Source: Fusobacteriales bacterium
GTDB lineage: Bacteria > Fusobacteriota > Fusobacteriia > Fusobacteriales > Leptotrichiaceae
NCBI GenBank assembly: GCA_031285605.1
Contig: JAITVW010000278.1
Span: forward strand, 1-6,507
Length of the DNA stretch: 6,507 bases
Reading direction: 5' to 3'
Shown here: piece by piece, positions 1 to 5,559 of the stretch
Layout of the letters: each line of letters opens with the position of its first letter
How positions within the stretch are numbered: the first letter of the stretch is position 1
Translations under genes and position numbers: made by a program
The notes under the pieces: model-generated
What the model was told of the DNA's origin: nothing
What the model saw: only the letters and a program-made list of their open reading frames with translations
Databases searched by the model: none

Positions 1-12
1 GATTTTTCTTAG

Positions 13-88
13 TTTAACAATTATACATTAATTTACTGATCTTTGTCAATATTTTATTATATAACTTCTTTCAAATATTTTAACAATT
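13..88. repeat. 10-bp direct repeat flanking the leftward promoter
   Basis: The sequence TTTAACAATT occurs at 13-22 and again at 79-88. The first copy overlaps the -10 element and probable start site of the leftward promoter; the second lies about 30 bp upstream of its -35. Paired sites in these positions could bind a regulator, but short A/T-rich words recur easily in such DNA, and neither copy is palindromic. Treat it as a weak candidate operator. Confidence 0.25.
20..49 (-). promoter_or_regulatory. Consensus sigma-70-type promoter pointing left, out of the window
   Basis: On the minus strand a perfect -35 hexamer TTGACA (44-49) is followed by an 18-nt spacer and a perfect -10 hexamer TATAAT (20-25). 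Transcription would start near position 13 and run off the left edge, so the gene it serves is not visible. The A/T-rich DNA upstream of the -35 could act as an UP element. A 12/12 match at near-optimal spacing is unlikely by chance even in AT-rich DNA, although TATAAT alone would be common here. The promoter lies downstream of the operon terminator, so it probably opens a separate transcription unit. Confidence 0.72.
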
Positions 89-601
89 TGGTGTGAACTC
101 AAAGTGAAGTTTTTTAATAAATTATATTTCATAAATTTAAAATGGTTATATACTATAAAGTGTGGCGAAAAAAATTTAAAAAAAAATTTTATAAGTAGAA
201 ATTCAATAGTATTATGTTTTTTGTGGAAAAGAATACGAAAGGAACTTTTATTTATGTTTCAATCGAACAGTGTACCAGTTTTATATAAAATTTTTACTTT
301 TTAATTAAAATAACTCTTTAGCTAGTATAAATCTATACCTAAAAGATAAAAATACTTTATTTTTAGAAATATTATGGAATTCATAACAAAATAAACCTGC
401 ACTACCATTTATCACTTTATAATGATTTATTTACATTCTTAAATTATTTATTTAATTGATATAATCAGTGTATAAAATAATAAAAATATTGTGTTTGACT
501 ATATTTCTTTCAAAATTTAGTTTAATAATTAAATGGTACACTTTTCAACCGTTAAATACAGTATTTCTGATTATAACACATGCTGAAAAAACAGCAACCC
601 T
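50..601. other. AT-rich intergenic region without a convincing gene
   Basis: About 550 bases between the leftward promoter and the operon terminator are visibly more A/T-rich than the flanking genes. The two plus-strand open frames here (GTG-started, 66 codons from 104 and 65 codons from 468) lack a ribosome-binding site, have composition typical of random AT-rich translation, and the second runs through the terminator into the cobK 3' end. I see no tRNA, no riboswitch-like conserved core and no insertion-sequence ends. A TATAAT at 460-465 on the plus strand has no good -35 partner. It is best described as spacer DNA, possibly with an undetected small RNA or decayed sequence. Confidence 0.6.
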
Positions 602-639
602 AAAAGAGCTTCCTGCGAAAATCCCAGGAAAGCTCTTTT
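602..639 (-). terminator. Intrinsic terminator at the end of the operon, possibly bidirectional
   Basis: Arms at 602-615 (AAAAGAGCTTCCTG) and 625-639 (CAGGAAAGCTCTTTT) pair over 14 bp with a single-base bulge and a 9-nt loop (616-624). The outermost base of the stem is part of the cobK stop codon (639-641), so the hairpin starts directly at the end of the last gene. Leftward transcripts get a U4 run from the arm itself; a second small hairpin (TGCTG/CAGCA, 581-596) with a U6 loop lies about 5 nt further on. Rightward transcripts would get a U5 run (636-640), so it could also stop transcription coming from the left. Confidence 0.8.
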
Positions 640-1391
640 TATTTATTCAAAATTCTGTTTACTAATTCCTCTATATTCTCAAAACAATTAATATAACTGA
701 TTTTTGGTCTTTCCAAAACCAAAATTTCTGTTCCTGTTTCGATACATGCTCCTATTTTCTCTGCTTCTCCGCCTGTTTCACCGCTCTCTTTGGTTATCAA
801 AGCTTTTATTTTATAATCCTCCAGAATAACTTTATTAAGATTCTTACTGAAAGGTCCTTGCACAGCTATTATTTTCCCCGGAAAAAAGCCCAGATTTTCA
901 GCTTTTTCCACTGAAGAAACTGTAGGCAGTATTCTTATATAGAGATTATTTCCTTCGTCAACAGACTTTATATCTATGAGACTGTTACTGCCGAGAGTAC
1001 TTAATATATTTTCATTCTTGTAAGCCGTTTTTATATATCTTACTATTTCATCCAGCGAAGAAAATCTTTTTGCTCCTTTATAATCCAGCTTTTTTCTCTC
1101 AAACCTGAAATATTCAATACCGGTATCTTCAGCTGCTTTCATTACATTTCTGCTCACATTTACAGCATACGGATGGCTTACATCCACTATAACATCTATA
1201 TTTTTTTCAGCTGTAAGCTTTTTCATATCCTCATACTCCAGCTTTTTATCAATCACTTCAATTCTGTCGTCATTAAAAAGCCTGCCGCCGTATTTCGTGG
1301 CAGTACTTGCCAAAAGCCTGTCAATACCCTTCATAAGAAGATTATCTGCAATGACTCTCGCATCCTTTGTACCTGCCACCAGCCAGATCAT
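639..1391 (-). CDS. cobK: Precorrin-6A reductase (CobK/CbiJ)
   Basis: The 250-residue product matches the CobK/CbiJ family, which reduces the macrocycle of precorrin-6A (or cobalt-precorrin-6A) to the 6B form with a pyridine nucleotide in the cytoplasm. Visible family features are the N-terminal nucleotide-binding strand-loop (MIWLVAGTKDAR, 1-12), the signature DVSHPYAVNVSRN (70-82), LSTLGSNSL (130-138), and the C-terminal stretch VQGPFSKNLN (177-186) followed by ITKESGETGG (199-208). Length is normal for the family. The ATG at 1391 is preferred over an in-frame ATG at 1412 because AGAGAGGA (1398-1405) sits 6 nt upstream and the start overlaps the hemB stop as ATGA. It is the last gene of the operon. 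Whether the aerobic or anaerobic route is meant cannot be read from this gene alone; the anaerobic one (CbiJ) is likelier for this kind of organism. Confidence 0.93.
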   Translation of the reverse strand: MIWLVAGTKDARVIADNLLMKGIDRLLASTATKYGGRLFNDDRIEVIDKKLEYEDMKKLTAEKNIDVIVDVSHPYAVNVSRNVMKAAEDTGIEYFRFERKKLDYKGAKRFSSLDEIVRYIKTAYKNENILSTLGSNSLIDIKSVDEGNNLYIRILPTVSSVEKAENLGFFPGKIIAVQGPFSKNLNKVILEDYKIKALITKESGETGGEAEKIGACIETGTEILVLERPKISYINCFENIEELVNRILNK

Positions 1392-2365
1392 TTTTTTTCC
1401 TCTCTGAGCCATCCCGCTATGTCTTTTGCATAATATGTAATTATAATACCCGCACCTGCTCTTTTCATAGCATACATCTTTTCCATTACCACGCCTTTTT
1501 CATCTATCCAGCCGTTTTGTGCCGCTGCCTTTACCATTGAATATTCTCCGCTCACGCTGTATGCCACTATAGGAACATTACATTTTCTTTTTATCTTTGC
1601 GATTAAATCAAGATATGCCAGAGCAGGCTTTACTATTATCATATCTGCTCCCTGCTTTATATCTTCACAGGCTTCGCTTAGTACGTCAAATTCTGCCCTG
1701 TAATCCATCTGATAGGATTTTCTGTCACCAAATTTCGGCGCTGAATCCGCTGCATCTCTAAACGGTCCGTAAAAAGCCGATGAAAACTTTACTGCATAAG
1801 ACATTACCGGTATATTTTCAAAACCGTTTTTATCCAGCTCTTCTCTTATTTTCGCTATTCTTCCGTCCATCATATCTGAAGGAGCTATGATATCCGCACC
1901 TGCTACAGCATGAGAAACTGCTGTTTTCGCCAGAAGCTCCAATGTTATATCATTCAATACATAACCATTTTCATCCAGAATTCCGCAATGTCCGTGGTCT
2001 GTATACTCACAGTTGCATACATCTGTTATTATAAGAAAATCAGGATATTCTTTTTTTATATATCTCACAGCTTCCTGTACTGTTCCATGCTCATTATATG
2101 CTTCACTTGCAGTATTATCCTTATGTTTCGGAATTCCAAAAAGGAGAAGTGCCTTTATTCCCAAAGACTGTACCTCGTCAAGCTCCTCTTTCAGCCTGTC
2201 CGCAGAATATCTGTATATACCGGGCATAGAAGGGATTTCTCTTTTTATATCAGTTCCTTCTTCTATAAACAACGGATATACAAGGTCATCTGTATCCAGA
2301 TACACATCTCTTACCAGATTTCTCATATTTTTATTTATTCTGAGTCTTCTGTGTCTTTTAAACAT
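1388..2365 (-). CDS. hemB: Delta-aminolevulinic acid dehydratase (porphobilinogen synthase)
   Basis: The 325-residue protein condenses two 5-aminolevulinate molecules to porphobilinogen, the first committed pyrrole of all tetrapyrroles, in the cytoplasm as a homo-oligomer. Both active-site lysines are present: Lys193 in AVKFSSAFYGPFRDA and Lys246 in MIIVKPALAYLD. The zinc-binding cysteines Cys117, Cys119 and Cys127 in DVCNCEYTDHGHCG mark the zinc-dependent class rather than the magnesium-type aspartate-rich variant. Length matches the usual bacterial enzyme. The ATG at 2365 has AGAGGGTG at 2373-2380, 7 nt upstream. It follows cobC after 61 nt and its stop overlaps the cobK start by 4 nt. Its place between lower-ligand and corrin-ring genes suggests that porphobilinogen supply is co-expressed with B12 synthesis. 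Confidence 0.97.
   Translation of the reverse strand: MFKRHRRLRINKNMRNLVRDVYLDTDDLVYPLFIEEGTDIKREIPSMPGIYRYSADRLKEELDEVQSLGIKALLLFGIPKHKDNTASEAYNEHGTVQEAVRYIKKEYPDFLIITDVCNCEYTDHGHCGILDENGYVLNDITLELLAKTAVSHAVAGADIIAPSDMMDGRIAKIREELDKNGFENIPVMSYAVKFSSAFYGPFRDAADSAPKFGDRKSYQMDYRAEFDVLSEACEDIKQGADMIIVKPALAYLDLIAKIKRKCNVPIVAYSVSGEYSMVKAAAQNGWIDEKGVVMEKMYAMKRAGAGIIITYYAKDIAGWLREEKK
1398..1405 (-). promoter_or_regulatory. Ribosome-binding site deciding the cobK start
   Basis: AGAGAGGA on the minus strand lies inside the last codons of hemB, 6 nt before the ATG at 1391. It lies downstream of the alternative in-frame ATG at 1412, so it can only serve the shorter start. The ATGA overlap with the hemB stop indicates translational coupling. 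Confidence 0.8.
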
Positions 2366-2426
2366 ATTTGTTCACCCTCTTAAATTAGTATTATGTCTTA
2401 TTACTGCCTAATATTTTCCCTGCCGC

Positions 2427-3029
2427 TCAGGAACTCTGCACCATATTTCTTTCGCAGTACTGCAATACCCTGAAACTCGTATTTTCCATAAGATCTTTTT
2501 CATTCATCTCATTTATGTCTTTATTATCAATATAATTAAAGAAAAGCTTCAGAATTGTCCCGTGTGATACTACCAGTACATTTCCATTTCTTACAGACTT
2601 TTCTATTTTTTTTACTCCCGAGACAAATCTTCTCAGTGCATGTTCCAGACTTTCAGCATTTATCTCTTTGCTGTTATAATTTTTTATATCATTAAAATAA
2701 AACTCTGCCTGTACAGGATATTTTCTGTATATTTCCTTAATTTCCATTCCCTGCCAGTCTCCGAAATTTTTTTCATTAAATTCCTTCATGCGCTTTATTC
2801 TGTGTCTGCCTCCACTTAATATCAAAGCTGTTTCGTATGCTCTTCCCAGCTCACTGCTGTAAACCTCGTCAAATTTTATATGTCCGAGATTTTCCGCAAG
2901 CTTTTGTATATCTTCTCTTCCCTTGATTGTCAGAGGCGAGTCCAGTTCACCCTGAATTTTTTCCTCTTTGTTCCAGAGAGTTTCACCATGCCTCACAAAG
3001 TATATATTTAACTGCTCATCTTTACACAT
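2427..3029 (-). CDS. cobC: Histidine phosphatase family protein, probable alpha-ribazole phosphatase (CobC)
   Basis: This 200-residue protein belongs to the phosphoglycerate-mutase-like histidine phosphatases. The catalytic motif RHGETLWN (13-20) carries the phospho-accepting His14; Arg63 (SSELGRAYETA, 59-69), the acidic Glu86 (E-x-x-FGDW, 86-92) and the second histidine His156 (VVSHGT, 153-158) complete the expected active site. No signal peptide or membrane segment is seen, so it should be cytoplasmic. The family is broad, but its start overlaps the cobT stop by 8 nt, which strongly supports removal of phosphate from alpha-ribazole-5'-phosphate, the CobT product. A GAGGT-type ribosome site (3039-3043) lies 9 nt before the ATG, inside cobT. 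If the context misled, it would still be a small-molecule phosphatase of this family. Confidence 0.87.
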   Translation of the reverse strand: MCKDEQLNIYFVRHGETLWNKEEKIQGELDSPLTIKGREDIQKLAENLGHIKFDEVYSSELGRAYETALILSGGRHRIKRMKEFNEKNFGDWQGMEIKEIYRKYPVQAEFYFNDIKNYNSKEINAESLEHALRRFVSGVKKIEKSVRNGNVLVVSHGTILKLFFNYIDNKDINEMNEKDLMENTSFRVLQYCERNMVQSS

Positions 3030-4053
3030 CAGGATATAACCTCACATCTTTTGTAATTTTGCAGGCTGCTTCCACAAACGGAAACATCAGTACTGCACCG
3101 CTGCCTTCCCCGAGCTTCATATTCATGAGAAATACAGGCTCAAGCTCCATTTCTTTCATCAGCCACTTCATTCCCGGTTCTTCGCTCAAATGAGAAGGAA
3201 TCATATAATCCCGTGAATTTTCTGCAAGCTTATAAGCAAGAAGAGCTGATACCCCTGATATCAGACCGTCTATTACCACAGGAATCCTGTTTTTCGCACA
3301 GCCGAGAAATGCTCCGGTCATAGCTGCAATATCAAGTCCGCCCACTTTTGCCAGTACATCAAGAGGATCTGTCTTATCAGGATCATTTATTTTTATTGAT
3401 TCTTTTACTACATTTTTTTTATGCTCCAGTGTCTTATCATTTATTCCGCTTCCTCTTCCGACTATTTCCTCGAGAGGTATACCGGTAAGTACATTTAATA
3501 CTGCACTGCTTGTAGTTGTATTTCCTATTCCCATTTCACCAAGTGCAAAAAGATTATACCCTTTTTCTGCCAGTTCATCAACTATTTCTATACCTGTTTC
3601 TATAGCCTTTACAGCTTCTTCCTTTGTCATTGCACTTTCGCATCTTATATTCCTTGTACCGTTCTTCATAATTTTTCTGTTAATTATTCCCAGAAAATCT
3701 TTTTCGGAATCAATTCCCAAGTCTACTACCTTTACATCAGCTCCGAATGAAACTGCCAGAGAATTAACAGAAGAATTACCGCTCAGCATTGCTTCTACCA
3801 CATATTGGGTAATTACCCTCTTGGAAGCACTTACCTTTTCAGCCTCTACACCGTTATCAGCTGCCATTACCAAGACTATTTTTTTATCCGGAGTGTAATT
3901 CTCCTTTATTCCTTCCAGCTGTATTGCCAGATCTTCCATCTTTCCCAGTCCTTTTGGGGTTTTTAACAGGGAATTCAGTTCTTTTTCTTTGCTGTTCATG
4001 CTTTTCCTGTTGATTTTTTTTATACCTTCTATGGTTTTCTTCAATATTTCCAT
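3022..4053 (-). CDS. cobT: Nicotinate-nucleotide:dimethylbenzimidazole phosphoribosyltransferase (CobT)
   Basis: The 343-residue protein transfers the phosphoribosyl group of nicotinate mononucleotide to a benzimidazole-type base, giving alpha-ribazole phosphate for the lower ligand of cobalamin. Family motifs are visible: KTPKGLGKMEDLA (31-43), the MAADNGV core (63-69), GEMGIGNTT (172-180), GRGSGIND (199-206), VGGLDIAAMTGA (237-248) and the C-terminal LGEGSGA (314-320), whose Glu316 corresponds to the general-base glutamate (Glu317) of the Salmonella enzyme. Length is close to the usual 350. A GTG seven codons upstream (4074) is open, but GGGAGG lies between it and the ATG at 4053, so the ATG is chosen. 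The gene follows hemL after 153 nt, the largest gap in the operon, and is coupled to cobC. Actual base specificity (dimethylbenzimidazole, adenine or a phenol) cannot be read here. Confidence 0.95.
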   Translation of the reverse strand: MEILKKTIEGIKKINRKSMNSKEKELNSLLKTPKGLGKMEDLAIQLEGIKENYTPDKKIVLVMAADNGVEAEKVSASKRVITQYVVEAMLSGNSSVNSLAVSFGADVKVVDLGIDSEKDFLGIINRKIMKNGTRNIRCESAMTKEEAVKAIETGIEIVDELAEKGYNLFALGEMGIGNTTTSSAVLNVLTGIPLEEIVGRGSGINDKTLEHKKNVVKESIKINDPDKTDPLDVLAKVGGLDIAAMTGAFLGCAKNRIPVVIDGLISGVSALLAYKLAENSRDYMIPSHLSEEPGMKWLMKEMELEPVFLMNMKLGEGSGAVLMFPFVEAACKITKDVRLYPDV

Positions 4054-4058
4054 ATATG

Positions 4059-4064
4059 CCTCCC
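4059..4064 (-). promoter_or_regulatory. Ribosome-binding site deciding the cobT start
   Basis: GGGAGG on the minus strand stands 5 nt before the ATG at 4053. The upstream in-frame GTG at 4074 has no purine-rich site in front of it, and the GGGAGG would fall inside its coding sequence. This makes the seven extra residues of the longer reading frame unlikely. Confidence 0.85.
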
Positions 4065-4160
4065 GTTTTTTCACGTACAGTTTCTGACATTAACATAACC
4101 AGAGTTCTTATTTGCATTATTTTTTAAGCGGATAAAAAATAATAAATCTGTAAAACAATG

Positions 4161-4193
4161 CTGAAATATCCGGCAATATTTGACCGGATTCAG
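4161..4193 (-). promoter_or_regulatory. Hairpin in the hemL-cobT gap, possible attenuator or processing site
   Basis: A perfect inverted repeat ATCCGG (4168-4173) / CCGGAT (4184-4189) encloses a 10-nt loop, and a further CTGA/TCAG pair (4161-4164 with 4190-4193) extends it across a 3-nt bulge. It begins about 14 nt after the hemL stop. No long U run follows on the minus strand (the nearest is GTTTTAC about 7 nt on), so it is not a clear terminator. It may protect or separate the hemL end from the downstream message, or be incidental. Confidence 0.4.
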
Positions 4194-4206
4194 ATAAAAC
4201 GTTACA

Positions 4207-5511
4207 CTAACGGACTGAATTCTGATTTATTGCAATAAAGCTTTTTTCCACTCCCGCAATAAGTTTTTCAAAATCCTCATCATTATGTGCCCATGAAATA
4301 AAATGTGCCTCATATTTTGAAGGAGGAACTATTATTCCGTCCTCAAGCATTGAAGAAAAATAAATATTATATGCATTATCATCTGTAGCCATTACATCTT
4401 CGAGGTTTTCTGGCTTTTTACCGGAGAAAAATATAGTATACAGACTTCCAAGATGATTTACATTAGCTTTTATACTGTATTTTGCTATAAGTTCTTCTAT
4501 TTTTCCTACAAGCTCCTTTGTTCTTTTTTCCAGAATATTATAAATTTCTCTGTTTTCTCTCAGTATATTTATAGTCTCAAGCCCTGCGCTTACAGAAACA
4601 GGGTTTCCCGATAAAGTTCCCGCATGATACACATTTCCCACAGGAGCCACCATATCCATTATCTCTTTTTTCCCGCCGAATGCCCCTACAGGAAAGCCTC
4701 CGCCTATGATTTTCCCCAATACAGTCAAATCAGGAGTAATATTATATAATTCCTGTGCTCCTCCAAGTGATACTCTGAAACCGCTTATTACTTCATCAAA
4801 AATCAAAACTATATTTTTCTCCGTACATTTTTCCCTTAATAACTTCAGAAAACTTTCTTCCGGTATCACCAGTCCCATATTAGCCGGTACCGGTTCAAGG
4901 ATAATACATGCGGTATCATCTTCTGATTCCAGCATTTCAATAAGCTTTTCCCTGTTACCGAAAGGAAGTGTCACTGTATCTTTCATTACACCCCCTGTTA
5001 TTCCGTTACTGTCCTGATGACCAAAAGTCAAAAGCCCGGAGCCGGCCTTTACCATCAGGGAATCCGAATGTCCGTGATAACAGCCTTCAAATTTTATTAT
5101 CTTATTTTTCTGAGTATATGCCCGGGCAAGACGCACTGCTGCCATTGCCGCCTCTGTTCCCGATGTGGTCAGTCTTACTTTATCTATTGACGGATAACAT
5201 TCTTTTATTAGTTCGGCAAGCTTCGCTTCTTTTTCAGTAGGGAGACCAAAAGATGTTCCTTCATCAAGACTCTTTTTTACAGCTTTAAGGACTTTTTCAT
5301 TATTATGTCCCAAAAGCATTGGTCCCCATGACCCAATACAGTCAACGTATTCATTGCCGTCCACATCATAAAGTCTGCTTCCTTCAGCTTTTTCTATAAA
5401 TATTGGGTATTGCCTGCCCACAGATTTGAAAGCTCTTACAGGACTGTTTACTCCTCCCGGTATTGATTTCTGAGATTTTTCAAATATTTCACCCGATTTT
5501 TTTGTATTCAT
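4207..5511 (-). CDS. hemL: Glutamate-1-semialdehyde 2,1-aminomutase
   Basis: The 434-residue, PLP-dependent class III aminotransferase-fold enzyme converts glutamate-1-semialdehyde to 5-aminolevulinate, the last step of the C5 route. Diagnostic segments are SIPGGVNSPVRAF (16-28), GSWGPMLLGH (60-69), TTSGTEAAMAA (115-125, cofactor phosphate contact), CYHGHSDS (144-151), IFDEVISGFR (237-246, with Asp239 facing the PLP ring nitrogen) and LGKIIGGGFPVGAFGG (265-280), where Lys267 forms the Schiff base. HAGTLSGNP (296-304) is also typical and separates it from ordinary aminotransferases. Length is normal. The ATG at 5511 is backed by a strong AGGGAGGAA site at 5515-5523. It follows cobA-hemD after 48 nt. 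Its presence implies glutamyl-tRNA reductase (HemA) elsewhere, probably upstream of this window. Confidence 0.97.
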   Translation of the reverse strand: MNTKKSGEIFEKSQKSIPGGVNSPVRAFKSVGRQYPIFIEKAEGSRLYDVDGNEYVDCIGSWGPMLLGHNNEKVLKAVKKSLDEGTSFGLPTEKEAKLAELIKECYPSIDKVRLTTSGTEAAMAAVRLARAYTQKNKIIKFEGCYHGHSDSLMVKAGSGLLTFGHQDSNGITGGVMKDTVTLPFGNREKLIEMLESEDDTACIILEPVPANMGLVIPEESFLKLLREKCTEKNIVLIFDEVISGFRVSLGGAQELYNITPDLTVLGKIIGGGFPVGAFGGKKEIMDMVAPVGNVYHAGTLSGNPVSVSAGLETINILRENREIYNILEKRTKELVGKIEELIAKYSIKANVNHLGSLYTIFFSGKKPENLEDVMATDDNAYNIYFSSMLEDGIIVPPSKYEAHFISWAHNDEDFEKLIAGVEKSFIAINQNSVR

Positions 5512-5559
5512 CTATTCCTCCCTGATAATGATATTATTACAATACCACTGTTATTCTTA

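Noticed and set aside
104..304. Plus-strand open frame of 66 codons, GTG start, with an internal 16-codon ATG frame at 254 preceded by AAAGGA
   Set aside because: No ribosome site before the GTG, residue composition typical of random AT-rich DNA (Lys, Phe, Ile, Leu), no recognisable family. The 16-codon piece has a site spaced 10 nt away but is too short to support.
460..465. TATAAT on the plus strand as a rightward promoter
   Set aside because: No reasonable -35 at 16-18 nt, no gene downstream on that strand, and such hexamers are frequent in this AT-rich DNA.
270..541. Inverted copies of GTGTACCA (270-277) and TGGTACAC (534-541)
   Set aside because: Only 8 bp and over 250 bp apart with no further flanking similarity; chance is the simplest explanation, and no transposase is near.
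468..665. Plus-strand open frame of 65 codons
   Set aside because: GTG start without ribosome site, and it runs through the operon terminator and over the 3' end of cobK.
1173..2411. Several plus-strand open frames opposite cobK and hemB
   Set aside because: They are antisense to clearly conserved genes, lack ribosome sites and resemble no family; they are shadow frames.
3884..4117. Minus-strand 77-codon frame overlapping the cobT start
   Set aside because: It reads cobT in a shifted frame after the true start, with a low-complexity basic product; no evidence for an independent gene.
4054..4206. Possible cobalamin riboswitch in the largest gap
   Set aside because: The gap is too short and lacks the B12-box-like GCCACTG core; any such element would more likely precede the operon beyond the right edge.
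4706..5240. Plus-strand frames of 103 and 90 codons opposite hemL
   Set aside because: Antisense to the well-conserved hemL coding sequence and without any supporting start signal.
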